DNA of 64,000 nt from Chloroflexota bacterium (GTDB lineage: Bacteria; Chloroflexota; Dehalococcoidia; Tepidiformales; Tepidiformaceae). This document shows positions 25,363-35,247 of the stretch, one piece after another. Under the pieces are notes generated by a model. That model ran no database searches and was not told where the DNA came from. It saw nothing but the letters and a program-made list of their open reading frames with translations. The DNA is taken from NCBI GenBank assembly GCA_016191435.1, contig JACPOQ010000035.1, positions 1-64,000 on the forward strand, read 5' to 3'. The stretch's first letter is position 1, and each line of letters starts with the position of its first letter. The translations under genes and the position numbers were made by a program.

Positions 25363-25692
25363 TGGGGGCTGGTATCGATCGCCCACGCGCCTCCTTCCGC
25401 CGGCGACTGTGCCTGCGGCGTGCTGAACCCGTCACGGGTCCTGTCTCGGGTCCATCGCGGGGTGTCGCAAGCGTTTTTGCTAAGGCGGAGATCGGGCCCG
25501 CCCTGGGCCGGCGAACCTCCAGCGTCCTTAACCCTTCCGGGTCGGATGACCCGCCGATTCGGGGACCACTCGCCCTGCCGCGATGGCCGGCGCGGCGGCA
25601 TGCTAACCGATGCATAGACTCCTGTTGTACATTCGAACTCCAGGCGGCCAGTTCGGCGGAGGTTTCCTTCGCCCCAAGGAAGGACACATACC
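25363..25692. other. 330-base leader/intergenic region before gap
   Basis: No gene visible. The DNA carries short perfect hairpins, such as ACCCGT-C-ACGGGT around 25432-25444 and CGGGTC-GGAT-GACCCG at 25538-25553, and a GGAAGGA ribosome binding site just before the GAPDH start. It could be a structured 5' leader, but I match it to no known riboswitch. Confidence 0.35.
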
Positions 25693-26892
25693 ATGCAGAA
25701 TCGTACACGTGTCGCCGTCAACGGCTACGGCGTTATTGGCAAACGCGTAGCGGATGCGGTCGCGCTGCAGGAGGACATGGCCCTCACGGGCGTGGCCGAC
25801 ATCGTCTCCGACTACCGCGTCCGCATGGCCGTCGAGCGTGGGTACCCGGTGTACGCATCGTCACCGGACCGAAGGCCGGAGATGGAAGCCGCGGGCATCC
25901 CGGTCGCTGGTGTCCTCGACGACCTTCTTCGCGAGAGCGACATAGTGGTGGATTGCGCGCCGAAGAAGGTGGCCGCGACGAACAAAGCGAGCTACGAAGC
26001 CGCAGGTGTGAAGGCCATTTTCCAGGGTGGGGAGAAGCACGAGCTTACCGGCTACTCGTTCGTCGCCCAGGTCAACTACGCAGGGGCGGTCGGACGCGAT
26101 TTCGCGCGTGTCGTCTCCTGCAACACGACCGCCGTGAGCCGCGTGATGCACGCGCTCCACCGCCACGGCTGGGTGAAGCGGGCACGCGTAGTCCTCCTCC
26201 GCCGCGGCACCGACCCCTGGGAGTCCCATCAGACCGGGATGATTAACACCGTCATCCCGGAGACACGGGTACCGAGCCACCAGGGCCCGGACGCCCAGAC
26301 CGTGATTCCCGACCTGGACATCACCACGCTGGCGGGCGCCGGACCATACAACCTCAGTCACATCCACTTTGCGATGGTCGAGACCACACGCCCTGTGGCG
26401 CTCGCCGAGCTGCGCGACGCGCTCTGGGACGAGCCGCGCATCGCGTTCGTGCGCTCGGCGGACGGTGTGGTCGCCCTCAACTCGGTGATCGAGCTCATGC
26501 GCGACCTTGGGCGGCCGCGCGGAGACATGTGGGAAGTGGCGGTCTGGGAGGATGCGCTCGCGGCCGACGACCGCGAGGTGTACCTCACCTACCAGGTGCA
26601 CAACGAGGCGATCGTCATCCCGGAGACCATCGACTGCATCCGTGCCCTCACCAGCCTCGAGCGTGATGGGGCAGTCTCCATGGCGAGAACCGACGCCGCC
26701 CTTGGTATCGTCAAGTCCTTCCTGCCGGCCACCACCCGTCCCATCGCCCACATGTTCGGGCCCGAGATTGGTCATCCGGCCGTGGAGGCCGCCCGTGCGG
26801 CAGGCGCCGAGTTCATGGATGTCGGCTTCAAAGGCGCCGAAGAACCCGCCGAGCCTGTTGCGACGGCCGAGCAGCAGCACGGTGGTGTGTAA
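25693..26892 (+). CDS. type II (archaeal-type) glyceraldehyde-3-phosphate dehydrogenase
   Basis: 399 residues. It oxidises glyceraldehyde 3-phosphate with NAD(P). The N-terminus [17 protein letters not shown] is the nucleotide fold of the archaeal class. The active-site Cys143 lies in VSCNTTAV, and family blocks include [21 protein letters not shown] and [11 protein letters not shown]. This class is typical of Archaea and scattered in a few bacteria. A tail of about 18 residues ([17 protein letters not shown]) looks like an extension. The stop overlaps the start of a copper-type P-ATPase (TAATG), an odd pairing. No other glycolytic gene is adjacent; PfkA is about 15 kb away. Confidence 0.88.
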   Translation: MQNRTRVAVNGYGVIGKRVADAVALQEDMALTGVADIVSDYRVRMAVERGYPVYASSPDRRPEMEAAGIPVAGVLDDLLRESDIVVDCAPKKVAATNKASYEAAGVKAIFQGGEKHELTGYSFVAQVNYAGAVGRDFARVVSCNTTAVSRVMHALHRHGWVKRARVVLLRRGTDPWESHQTGMINTVIPETRVPSHQGPDAQTVIPDLDITTLAGAGPYNLSHIHFAMVETTRPVALAELRDALWDEPRIAFVRSADGVVALNSVIELMRDLGRPRGDMWEVAVWEDALAADDREVYLTYQVHNEAIVIPETIDCIRALTSLERDGAVSMARTDAALGIVKSFLPATTRPIAHMFGPEIGHPAVEAARAAGAEFMDVGFKGAEEPAEPVATAEQQHGGV

Positions 26893-29411
26893 TGAAAGAG
26901 GCCGTCCTCGAAGCACGCGGCTTGCTCCGCGGCAGTTCCGGCCCGGCGCTGGAGGCGGTTCTCCGGCGCGCCCCCGGGGTACACCACGCCCACGCCAACG
27001 CCATGAGCGGCACGGTCGTTGTCGGTTTCGATGAGTCTCAGATCACCGAGGCTGAAGTCCGGCGTCTCGTCGAGCGGTGCGGCTATCACTGCGGCGGCGA
27101 AGTCGTGCCGCGCCACGTATGCGCGCCCGGTGAGCAGGTCGTCGAAGAGCCGAAGGGGGCGGCAGCTCACGGCGCAATGGCAATGAAAGCTCCCGCCGGA
27201 CACGCGGGGCACGCGCCGCCGGGGGCCGAACCGGAGATCGCCGGCGGCCCGCCGCCGGCCCCCATGGAGATGGCCCACGCCGGCCACGAAGCGGGCGCGG
27301 TGGCTGGCGAGATGGCCCAGATGGCACACGGGATGGGCCATGGGGCAGGCATGAGCATGGAAGCGATGGTGCGCGACATGCGCAATCGCTTCTTTCTGAC
27401 GTTCCTCATCGCCATTCCCGTCTTCCTCTACTCACCGCTCGCCACCGATGTCTTCAACCTGGACATCCCCACGCCCTTCGGCATAGCCAACGACATCCTC
27501 CTGTTCGTCCTTTCGACGCCGGCCGTCCTCTGGGGCGGCCAGATGTTCTTCGTGGGGGCGTACCGCGCCTTGCGCAATCGCGTGCTCGATATGTCGGTGC
27601 TCGTCGCACTGTCCGTGGGCGCCGGGTATGTCTTCAGCGTTGCCGCTACGTTCGTGTTCGATGCCGAGGTGTTCTACGAAGCGGCGGTCGTGCTCCTCGC
27701 CTTTGTCCTTTTCGGGCACTGGATGGAGATGCGTGCCCGTTCGGGCGCCTCCGATGCCATTCGCGCCCTGCTCGACCTCGCGCCGCCGAAGGCCACCGTG
27801 ATCCGCAACGGGCAGCCGGTGGAAGTGCCGACAGCCGAAGTCGTCCTGGATGACATCGTCTTGATCCGGCCGGGCGACAAGATCCCGGTCGATGGCGTGG
27901 TCATCGAGGGCGAATCCAGCGTCGACGAGTCGATGATCACCGGCGAGAGCCTCCCCCTGAGAAAGACCGCCGGAGACTCGGTCATCGGTGCGACCATCAA
28001 CAAGACGGGCACGTTCCGCCTCCGCACGACCCGCGTCGGCGCCGAGACGGCCCTCGCCCAGATCGTGAAGCTCGTCCAGGTCGCCCAGAACTCCAAGGCC
28101 CCGGCGCAACGGCTCGCCGATCGAGCCGCGCAGTGGTTGGTCGCGGCCGCCGTGCTCTTTGGCGTGACAACGTTCGTGGCGTGGTATTACCCGGGGAACG
28201 AGAGCTTCGTTTTCGCGCTCACCCTGGCGATCACCGTCGTGATCATCGCCTGCCCCGATGCGCTGGGCCTTGCCACGCCCACGGCGGTCATGGTCGGCAC
28301 CGGTCTCGGCGCGTTGAACGGGATCCTCTACAAGAACGCGACGGCGCTCGAACAGGCAAGCAAAATCCAGGCCATCATCTTCGACAAGACCGGGACACTC
28401 ACGGTCGGGCAGCCCCGGGTGGTGGAAGTGGCGACCGCGGGGAATCCGGTCCCCGAAGCTGAGCTGGTGCGCCTCGTCGCATCGGCCGAACAGTCGAGCG
28501 AGCACCCGCTGGCCCAGGCCGTCGTGGACCACGCGAAGGAACAGGCCCTCCTCGTCTCGGAACCCACCGCGTTCGAAGCGATACCGGGGCACGGCCTGCG
28601 GGCGACCGTGGATGGTCACGTGCTGCTCGTTGGCAACCGCAAGCTTCTGCGCGACAACGCAATTCAACTGGACGGTCTCGGCGAGCGCGGCGCGGCTCTC
28701 GAAGGCGCCGGGCGCACCGTGGTCTACGCAGCCATCGACGGCCAGCCGGCCGGGATCATCGCTATTGCCGACGCCATCAGGCCCACCTCGCGCGAGGCGG
28801 TCTCCGAGCTGACGCGACTCGGCGTCCAGGTGGCGATGCTGACCGGCGACAACCGCGGCACGGCCGAGCGCATCGCCGCCGAGCTCGGGATCGAAACAGT
28901 CTTCGCTGAGGTGCTGCCGGGCCAGAAGGCCGAAAAAGTCCAGGAGCTGCAGCGCGAGGGCAAGCTCGTGGCGATGGTCGGAGATGGCATCAACGACGCG
29001 CCCGCCCTCGCCCAGGCCGATGTCGGCGTCGCCATTGGCGCAGGCACCGATGTCGCCATGGAGGCCGCCGATGTCGTCCTCATGAAGAGCGACCCCTTCG
29101 ACGTGATCGGAGCGATCGCACTCAGCCGCGCCACGGTCCGGAAGATGAAGCAAAATCTCGTCTGGGCTGTGGGCTACAACACCGTCGCGTTTCCGATCGC
29201 CGCGGGCGTGTTCTACCCCGCCGTTGGGCTCCTGCTCCGCCCGGAGATTGCCGCGCTTTCCATGGCCGGCAGCTCGCTCCTGGTCGCGATCAACGCACTT
29301 CTCTTGAAGCGGACGCGGCTGTCCGGCCTGCGGCGGATGCGAAGCGAAGGCACAACGGCGCCCCCCGTGGCCCCGGTGGCGCAGAGCGGGCACCAGGGCC
29401 ATTCGGCATGA
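26892..29411 (+). CDS. copper-type P1B ATPase with a CPD membrane motif
   Basis: 839 residues. The N-terminal HMA-like fold ([19 protein letters not shown]) has no CxxC. A His/Met/Gly-rich linker follows (about 92-158), then eight helices. The ion site is CPD (454-456, [13 protein letters not shown]) in place of CPC or CPH. Catalytic motifs are intact: TGES (350-353), DKTGTLT (Asp about 498), a HPLAQ nucleotide motif and [12 protein letters not shown] second Met/His tail ends in SGHQGHSA. The His/Met-rich ends point to Cu or Ag. Translation is coupled to the type II GAPDH gene by a one-base overlap. Confidence 0.87.
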   Translation: MKEAVLEARGLLRGSSGPALEAVLRRAPGVHHAHANAMSGTVVVGFDESQITEAEVRRLVERCGYHCGGEVVPRHVCAPGEQVVEEPKGAAAHGAMAMKAPAGHAGHAPPGAEPEIAGGPPPAPMEMAHAGHEAGAVAGEMAQMAHGMGHGAGMSMEAMVRDMRNRFFLTFLIAIPVFLYSPLATDVFNLDIPTPFGIANDILLFVLSTPAVLWGGQMFFVGAYRALRNRVLDMSVLVALSVGAGYVFSVAATFVFDAEVFYEAAVVLLAFVLFGHWMEMRARSGASDAIRALLDLAPPKATVIRNGQPVEVPTAEVVLDDIVLIRPGDKIPVDGVVIEGESSVDESMITGESLPLRKTAGDSVIGATINKTGTFRLRTTRVGAETALAQIVKLVQVAQNSKAPAQRLADRAAQWLVAAAVLFGVTTFVAWYYPGNESFVFALTLAITVVIIACPDALGLATPTAVMVGTGLGALNGILYKNATALEQASKIQAIIFDKTGTLTVGQPRVVEVATAGNPVPEAELVRLVASAEQSSEHPLAQAVVDHAKEQALLVSEPTAFEAIPGHGLRATVDGHVLLVGNRKLLRDNAIQLDGLGERGAALEGAGRTVVYAAIDGQPAGIIAIADAIRPTSREAVSELTRLGVQVAMLTGDNRGTAERIAAELGIETVFAEVLPGQKAEKVQELQREGKLVAMVGDGINDAPALAQADVGVAIGAGTDVAMEAADVVLMKSDPFDVIGAIALSRATVRKMKQNLVWAVGYNTVAFPIAAGVFYPAVGLLLRPEIAALSMAGSSLLVAINALLLKRTRLSGLRRMRSEGTTAPPVAPVAQSGHQGHSA

Positions 29412-29495
29412 AACCCTGGCTTGCATCGAGCCTAATGCCCGCGCCCGCCCGTGCGGAGCAGTCGCCCGGCGTTCGCCCGCCCCCCGGAGGGATCT

Positions 29496-31310
29496 ATGAC
29501 CAGTGACCTCAGCATCCGCATCGGCGGCGACGCCGGCCAGGGCATCGAATCGGCGGGGGCGGCTCTGGCCCGTGCCTTTGCCCGTTCCGGGCTGCATGTC
29601 TTCGCGACCCAGGACTACCGTTCCCGCATTCGCGGCGGCCACAATTTCTACCAGGTGCGGGCGGCGCAGGCCGCCGTCGAGGCGCAGCGGGACCCGCCGG
29701 AAGTCCTGCTCGCCTTCACCCGCGAGACGGTCGATATCCATATCGACCGGTTGGCCCCGGGGGCCGGGATCCTGTATGACGCCTCTCTGCCGGTCGATGC
29801 CGGCGCGCTCCACGCGCGCGGCCTCGCGCCAATGCCGGTACCGCTCACGAAGATCGCCGCCGACCATGGCAGCCGGGTGATGACGAATATCGCCGGCCTC
29901 GGTGCGCTGGCAGGCGTGGTTGGCTTTCCGCTCGCGCGGATCGACGCCGTGCTCCGCGAGGAGTTCGCGGCCAAAGGCCCAGAGGTCGTGCGGCCAAACC
30001 TGGCGGTTGCGGAAGCGGCACGCCGCTACGCGGCCACCACGTATCCGGATTTCGTCCACCGCGTGCCACGCGGCGATGCCCGGCCGCGATTGCTGCTTCA
30101 CGGCAACCACGCGCTCGCCCTGGGCGCAGTGGCAGCCGGCTGCCGCTTCATCGCTGCCTACCCCATGACGCCCGCTACCACCATCCTGGAATACATGGCG
30201 GCCATTGGTGCGGAGGAAGGCATCGTCGCGAAACATGCGGAGGACGAGATCGCCGCCGTCTGCATGGCGATCGGCGCCGGGTTCGCCGGCGCTCGCGCCA
30301 TGACGGCGACCTCTGGCGGCGGCTTCTCTCTTATGGCCGAGGCGCTGGGGCTCGCCGGCATGGCAGAAGTGCCGGTCGTGATCGTCGATGTCCAGCGCGG
30401 CGGACCATCGACTGGCCTGCCGACGCGCACCGAACAGGCGGACCTGCTCTTCGCCATCCATGCCTCCCAGGGGGAGTTCCCGCGCATCGTCCTGGCGCCA
30501 GGCACGGTCCCCGAGTGTTTCGAAGCTGGTTGGCGTGCCTTCAACCTTGCCGACCGCTACCAGTGCCCGGTAATCGTCCTGAGCGACCTCTACCTGGCGG
30601 GAAGCCTCGTGACAGTGGAGCCCGTCAGCCTGGATTGGGCTTCAGTCGAGGTTGATCGCGGGGAGCTCATCGACGGAGGGGCGCTGGACCCGGACGCGGA
30701 CGGGTACCGGCGGTTCGCGATTACCGAGTCCGGGATCTCGCCCAGGGCGTTGCCGGGCAGTCCCGCGGCCGTCTATGCGGCGCCGAGCGATGAGCATACC
30801 GAAGATGGCCACATCACCGAGGAGATCCACAACCGCGTCGCCATGATGAAGAAACGTATGCGAAAGGAGGACACGGCCCTGCGCAACTCGATCCGTGGTC
30901 CGGCCCGGTACGGGCAGGAGAGCGCTCGCATCACACTCGTGTGCTGGGGATCCACCCTTGGCGCGGCACGCGAGGCGGCTGCGCTTCTCAGCGCGGACGG
31001 CGAGCCGGCCGCCGTGCTGCATTTCCCCGACCTCTGGCCCTTCCCCGTCGAGGCCGCGACGGAGGCGCTGACATCCGCGGGTTTGGCCATCGGGGTAGAG
31101 CAAAACTTCACCGGCCAGCTGGCGAAGCTGATCCGGATGATGACGGGCCGCCAGCTTGATGGCCGCATTCTCGCGTACGATGGCCGGCCCTTCGCGCCCG
31201 CCGACATCGTCCAGGCCGTACACCGCGTGCTCGCCGGTGAATCGGACGTGCACATCGAGCCGGGCGAGCAACGGCTCCCTGCGGAAACCGAGGTGGGCGT
31301 AAATGTCTGA
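29496..31310 (+). CDS. korA: 2-oxoacid:ferredoxin oxidoreductase, fused gamma-alpha subunit
   Basis: About 604 residues. The N-terminal gamma domain (IRIGGDAGQGIESAG, about 6-20) is joined to the alpha domain (YPMTPATTILEY motif, then TSGGGFSLMAEALGLAG and VDVQRGGPSTGLPT). The alpha subunit binds CoA and part of the thiamine diphosphate site. With the beta subunit it would convert 2-oxoglutarate or another 2-oxoacid to acyl-CoA with reduced ferredoxin. The start at 29496 follows GGAGG; the upstream in-frame ATG lacks one. It overlaps korB by 8 bases. Confidence 0.9.
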   Translation: MTSDLSIRIGGDAGQGIESAGAALARAFARSGLHVFATQDYRSRIRGGHNFYQVRAAQAAVEAQRDPPEVLLAFTRETVDIHIDRLAPGAGILYDASLPVDAGALHARGLAPMPVPLTKIAADHGSRVMTNIAGLGALAGVVGFPLARIDAVLREEFAAKGPEVVRPNLAVAEAARRYAATTYPDFVHRVPRGDARPRLLLHGNHALALGAVAAGCRFIAAYPMTPATTILEYMAAIGAEEGIVAKHAEDEIAAVCMAIGAGFAGARAMTATSGGGFSLMAEALGLAGMAEVPVVIVDVQRGGPSTGLPTRTEQADLLFAIHASQGEFPRIVLAPGTVPECFEAGWRAFNLADRYQCPVIVLSDLYLAGSLVTVEPVSLDWASVEVDRGELIDGGALDPDADGYRRFAITESGISPRALPGSPAAVYAAPSDEHTEDGHITEEIHNRVAMMKKRMRKEDTALRNSIRGPARYGQESARITLVCWGSTLGAAREAAALLSADGEPAAVLHFPDLWPFPVEAATEALTSAGLAIGVEQNFTGQLAKLIRMMTGRQLDGRILAYDGRPFAPADIVQAVHRVLAGESDVHIEPGEQRLPAETEVGVNV

Positions 31311-32169
31311 CGCACGGGACGAGTTCGACCTTGCGCTGAAGCCGACCTGGTGCCCCGGCTGCGGTGATTTCGGCATCCTCAGCGCCGTGAAAGATGCCCT
31401 CACCACGCTGGCTATCTCGCCGCACGAAGCCCTCGTGGTTTCGGGCATCGGCTGCGGCAGCAAGCTCCCGGATTACATGCACGCCAATGGATTCATGACG
31501 CTGCACGGGCGGCCGCTCGCCGTTGCCACCGGTGCGAAACTCGCCAACCACGCCCTCCACGTGATCGTCGTTGATGGCGACGGAGACGCCTACGGCATTG
31601 GTGGCAACCACTTCATCCACACGGTGCGCCGGAACCCGGACATCACGCACATCGTCGAAGACAACCAGATCTACGCCCTGACCAAAGGCCAGTATTCACC
31701 GACCACGCCCCAGGGCAAGGTGACGACCACCTCGCCCGAAGGCGCGATCGAGCGGCCTGTCAATCCCGTGGCGCTGGCGCTGGCGATGGGCGCGACGTTC
31801 GTCGCCCGGGGCTTCGCCGGCGAGCCACACCACCTCTCGGGCCTCATCCAGCTGGCCATCCGGCATCCGGGCTACGCACTCGTCGATGTGCTCCAGCCCT
31901 GCGTCGTCTTTAACCGGGCCCAGTCCTACGACTGGTACCGCCAGCGCATCTACAAGCTCGAAGAAACTGGCCACGACGCGCGCGACCCTGCCGCCGCCGG
32001 GACCGTCGCGCGCGAGTGGGAAGAGCGCATCCCCATTGGCGTCATTTACGCGGAGGAGGGCGTGCCCGCATACGAAGCGCAGCTCCCGGCGCTCCAGCCC
32101 GGGCCGCTCACCGCCAGGGCCGGGCCTTCCGCAACGCGGTTCGAACAGCTGATCGCGAGGTTCCGTTAG
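31303..32169 (+). CDS. korB: 2-oxoacid:ferredoxin oxidoreductase, beta subunit
   Basis: 288 residues: WCPGCGDFGI at the N-terminus (cysteines of the single [4Fe-4S] cluster with a third in GIGCGSK), the thiamine-diphosphate motif DGDGDAYGIGGNH, and NQIYALTKGQYSPTTP. It forms the enzyme with KorA, whose gene overlaps it. No ferredoxin gene is in the window. Confidence 0.9.
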   Translation: MSDARDEFDLALKPTWCPGCGDFGILSAVKDALTTLAISPHEALVVSGIGCGSKLPDYMHANGFMTLHGRPLAVATGAKLANHALHVIVVDGDGDAYGIGGNHFIHTVRRNPDITHIVEDNQIYALTKGQYSPTTPQGKVTTTSPEGAIERPVNPVALALAMGATFVARGFAGEPHHLSGLIQLAIRHPGYALVDVLQPCVVFNRAQSYDWYRQRIYKLEETGHDARDPAAAGTVAREWEERIPIGVIYAEEGVPAYEAQLPALQPGPLTARAGPSATRFEQLIARFR

Positions 32170-32171
32170 CA

Positions 32172-32624
32172 ATGGTGCAGCCACAGCTTGATGATGACAT
32201 CTGCGACGCCGTCCAAGGGCGCGCTTCGCTGCCTGGCAAGGCCGAGGCGACCGAACTTGTCCAGGGCGTCCTTCAGGCGCTCGCCTATGTCCTCCCTCCC
32301 GAGCAGATTGCGGCAGCCTGCGCCTGCCTCCCGGGGGACCTGCACTGGTGCCTGCGCTGCGGGCCCGCCACACCGGATCCGCTGATCGATAGCGAACTCT
32401 TCCTTGGCTGGGTGATGTCCTCGCTCGAAACGACGGGAGGCAGCGACCGAACCCTGGGTGGCGAAGACCCGCTCGCCAGCCTGGCCGCGGACGAAGCGCG
32501 TTACCGGGTCCAGCTGGTACTCGAGGAGCTCTGGCGCCGCATGGATGCGGAGCAGGCCCGCGCCTGCGCGGCTTGCCTGCCGCCGGGCCTCGCGGACGCG
32601 GTTGACCCTCGCCGCCGGAAGTAG
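32172..32624 (+). CDS. DUF2267-like protein
   Basis: 150 residues. It begins two bases after the korB stop. The sequence LVQGVLQALAYVLPPEQIAAACACLPGDLHW resembles DUF2267 helices (read in parts), and the second half EARYRVQLVLEELWRRMD repeats the pattern with CAACLPPGLADAV. Two such repeats with C-x-C-L motifs are a little unusual. The role is unknown; the position suggests it is made with KorAB. Confidence 0.6.
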   Translation: MVQPQLDDDICDAVQGRASLPGKAEATELVQGVLQALAYVLPPEQIAAACACLPGDLHWCLRCGPATPDPLIDSELFLGWVMSSLETTGGSDRTLGGEDPLASLAADEARYRVQLVLEELWRRMDAEQARACAACLPPGLADAVDPRRRK

Positions 32625-32636
32625 CCGCCCGCCGGC

Positions 32637-33020
32637 TCAGGGCATCCAGCGCAACCAGAGCGCCGGAACAGCGCGCTCGCCCTCGCCCGTTGCCGGAGAA
32701 AGAGTGTAGAGGCTCTGCCCATCGCCGTCCCGTCGGTAGACTTTGAGATCGCCCTCGAATTCGATATCGGCCTCGCGGGTGGTACCCACCTGCGTAAACC
32801 CGTCCTGCCCGACCAGGTTCGCCTGGAGCGTGTCGGCCAGTCGATACCGCGCTCCTTCGAACGTCAGGAAGGTGTTCGGCGCCACCATACCGCTGGACGC
32901 CGCCGCGCCGCTCGGAACTGGCACGGTGCCGGTCGCCGCGTCCTTTTTGTCTCCGCCAGTGCACGCAACCGCGATCAACGGCATGACGAGCAGGACGAGC
33001 CCAAGTGAAATCCTCTTCAT
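32637..33020 (-). CDS. hypothetical lipoprotein
   Basis: 127 residues with a lipoprotein signal (LVMPLIAVAC, lipobox LIAVAC) from ATG 33020, then a Ser/Ala/Pro linker and a beta-type domain (FLTFEGARYRLADTL, ADIEFEGDLKVYRRD). I recognise no named domain. It is convergent with the kor operon. A GGTTCC-type ribosome binding site is weak. Confidence 0.6.
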   Translation of the reverse strand: MKRISLGLVLLVMPLIAVACTGGDKKDAATGTVPVPSGAAASSGMVAPNTFLTFEGARYRLADTLQANLVGQDGFTQVGTTREADIEFEGDLKVYRRDGDGQSLYTLSPATGEGERAVPALWLRWMP

Positions 33021-33197
33021 CGCGGGAACCTCCAAACCAAAGACGTAGGCGCGAGACGAAAAGTTCCCCGTAGTAAAGAGGCCCACAACTGGCGCGTTTT
33101 GCGTCGCTGCCGGAAGCAGCCACTGGCCGCGGTCGCGCCGCGAATGCTGGACCGTGAGTTGGCTCGCGGGCGGTGGATTACCGCGTCAGAGTGCGGG

Positions 33198-34499
33198 CTA
33201 GGGAGGCGAAGGCGCCACCGTCACCGGCTCCGCACGCTGCCCGCCGCGTACGCGGTCGAGCAACGCCGCGACCGCCCATCCGGCCAGGACGCTGCCCGCG
33301 ATGTACCCCAGCAACACTTCAAGCGCGAGGGTGAGCCCCGCGCTGCCCCGGCCATCGAAGAACATCAGGGCGCGCGCGCCGTCGGTCATGTATCGCAGCG
33401 GCAGCCAGGTCCCGAGAAACTGGAAAAAGCCCGGAAGCATCTCGGGCGGGTAGACGCCTCCCGCCGAAGGCACGCCGAAGATCGTGGTGAAGAGCACACC
33501 GGCGAGGATCCCGGGCGTCCCGAGTGCGGTGATCAAGAGAAGCGTGATCAGCGATGTCGTCAGCACGCTGGCCACCGCGAATCCACCGAGCGACCAGGCG
33601 TTCGGCGTATCCATCCCCAGGATCGGGACGGCCGCCACCGTGACGAGGACGGCAGTCAGCGTGGCCATTGGGACGGTCAGGATGAAGCGAAGCCACCATT
33701 GGGCCTGCCGTGAGAGCGCAACCGCGGGAGAGGCAAGCGCGCGCCCAAGGATGTCGAACTCTTCGTGCCCGGTGATGAACAGCGCGGCCCGGTCCACAAG
33801 GTTCGCGCCGATGAACCCGGCGATAGTCAGGACGACGGCGAAGTAGAACGGCGCCAGGCCGCGCCCACTTTTGGAGCCGACTGGCTGCGCCACGGTGAGC
33901 TTCGCGCGGACCGGCTCGGCGATCACCGCTGCGGCGGTGGGTGAAAGGCTGGCGTTGGCGGCGCGGGCGGCGGCGAGCACCTGCTCCTGGACCTTCTTCG
34001 AAGTCTGCGTAATGACGCCAACGATTGCCGCCTGGGATTCCGCACCGGAAATGCTGCCGGAAGCAGGACTGGTGAGGGCCTCCAGTTGCGCCGCGCCGGC
34101 GCCTTCGAGCGTGGCGGGCGAACTCATCGCCGCAAGCCTCGCCGAGTAATCGGAGGGGATAACGAGCGCACCGTAGTAGTCGTCCTTCGCCAGCCCGTCG
34201 AGCACTTCCTGCCGGCTCGCCAGCACCGTCCATTTGAACGAGGCGCCGAGCGGCCGGTCGGGGCCCGTGAGCGTCTGGACCAATTGGTCGCCGAGGTTCA
34301 CCGTTGCGCCGTTGATGGTGACGCCGCGGTCTTCGTTGGCGATGGCGAGGGGCATGTCGCGCATATTCCCGGCAGGATTGACGAAGCCGCCGAGATAGCT
34401 CAACGCCGTGACCATGCCGACCAGCGCTGCGGTTGCCACGAAGGCCCAGGCCATTGGCCGTCTCAGGAGAGCTTGCACGTTACGCTCACGTGTATCCAT
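33198..34499 (-). CDS. YhgE/Pip- or DUF3533-type membrane protein
   Basis: 433 residues. One N-terminal helix (WAFVATAALVGMVTALSYLG) is followed by a large outside domain of about 180 residues, with VNLGDQLVQTL and YYGALVIPSDYSARL, and then about six helices (from FYFAVVLTIAGFIGANLV). This is the layout of ABC-2-like exporters of the Pip/YhgE/SNG1 group, which lack their own ATPase. Substrate unknown. It lies 18 bases upstream of the next operon on the same strand in gene order (the exported protein gene precedes it). Confidence 0.7.
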   Translation of the reverse strand: MDTRERNVQALLRRPMAWAFVATAALVGMVTALSYLGGFVNPAGNMRDMPLAIANEDRGVTINGATVNLGDQLVQTLTGPDRPLGASFKWTVLASRQEVLDGLAKDDYYGALVIPSDYSARLAAMSSPATLEGAGAAQLEALTSPASGSISGAESQAAIVGVITQTSKKVQEQVLAAARAANASLSPTAAAVIAEPVRAKLTVAQPVGSKSGRGLAPFYFAVVLTIAGFIGANLVDRAALFITGHEEFDILGRALASPAVALSRQAQWWLRFILTVPMATLTAVLVTVAAVPILGMDTPNAWSLGGFAVASVLTTSLITLLLITALGTPGILAGVLFTTIFGVPSAGGVYPPEMLPGFFQFLGTWLPLRYMTDGARALMFFDGRGSAGLTLALEVLLGYIAGSVLAGWAVAALLDRVRGGQRAEPVTVAPSPP

Positions 34500-34517
34500 C
34501 GGCTGAGCGGGGCGCAG

Positions 34518-35030
34518 TCAATGCGCCTGGAGCGGCCTGGCAGCCCGCCGCCGTTCGAGAAGCACGATCGTGGCGCCCGCAGCCGCCAGCAGGGCCGTCA
34601 CGATCGCCAGCCCGACCGTCTCGCCGGTGGGCCGGTCGTTGTTGACGTTCTGGCCCGCCGCCGTGCCAGCGCTCGGGGCGTTCTCATCGGGCCCGCTGAG
34701 GATCGTGGCCTCGGCGGAGAACGTCTCATTTCCTACGGTTGCTACCAACTCGTAGAGGCCCGGCTCAACCGTGGCCGGGACGTAGAAGGTGATGTCGAAT
34801 GCGCCGTCGGCGCCAGCCGGCGCGGGACCGAGCGGCACACTCGCCGCGCCTTGCTTACGCAACTCGAGCTGCACAACCTCGCCCGGATCGAAATCGGTCC
34901 CTTTGATTTCGATCGGTCCATCCGAGTGGGGGTGGCCGGCGACCGCGACCGCCGAACCCCCGTGGGCAAAGGCGAACTGTGGGACCAGAGCAAGGGCTGC
35001 CACCATGACCACAATCGTCAAAATTCGCAT
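34518..35030 (-). CDS. exported, C-terminally anchored beta-domain protein
   Basis: 170 residues: signal peptide ending in AFAHGG, an Ig/IPT-like domain (IEIKGTDFDPGEVVQLEL, GLYELVATVGNETF), a Ser/Asn-rich linker and a C-terminal helix (VGLAIVTALLAAAGATIVLLE) with basic tail RRRAARPLQAH. A His near the mature N-terminus (AHGG, then GHPHSD) could bind metal. The family is not known to me. It follows a small membrane protein and the cytochrome b gene on the same strand. Confidence 0.65.
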   Translation of the reverse strand: MRILTIVVMVAALALVPQFAFAHGGSAVAVAGHPHSDGPIEIKGTDFDPGEVVQLELRKQGAASVPLGPAPAGADGAFDITFYVPATVEPGLYELVATVGNETFSAEATILSGPDENAPSAGTAAGQNVNNDRPTGETVGLAIVTALLAAAGATIVLLERRRAARPLQAH

Positions 35031-35034
35031 AGCT

Positions 35035-35247
35035 TTAGCTGTCCTCTCCCAATCCGCGGGGCCTCGAGATGCGATAGACAATGCGTGCGAGCAGGACAAG
35101 CGAGAGGAACGCAACGCCCCCGCTTACGAGCACGGCGATGCGCGCGCCGGTCTCGCCATCCCGGGCCAGCCCGAAGCCGTCCCAGGAAATGCTCATAGCC
35201 GCGCTGCCAAGCACCAAAAGCGCGACGAACGTTGCCAGCAGCCTCAT
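35035..35247 (-). CDS. small two-helix membrane protein
   Basis: 70 residues: helices LLATFVALLVLGSAAMSIS and ARIAVLVSGGVAFLSLVLLAR separated by a short charged loop. No named family. The start overlaps the cytochrome b stop (ATGA at 35244-35247), and the exported protein gene begins 5 bases after its end, so it belongs to that operon. A small subunit of the cytochrome complex is possible. Confidence 0.6.
   Translation of the reverse strand: MRLLATFVALLVLGSAAMSISWDGFGLARDGETGARIAVLVSGGVAFLSLVLLARIVYRISRPRGLGEDS

Noticed and set aside
25363-25692. T-box or riboswitch before the GAPDH gene
   Set aside because: Only short hairpins are visible; no conserved riboswitch core or T-box sequence could be recognised.
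27432-30461. A 1009-codon open frame on the minus strand opposite the copper ATPase and korA
   Set aside because: It is the antisense shadow of two well-conserved genes; its translation is Arg/Gly/Asp/His-rich without any domain. Long antisense frames are expected at this GC content.
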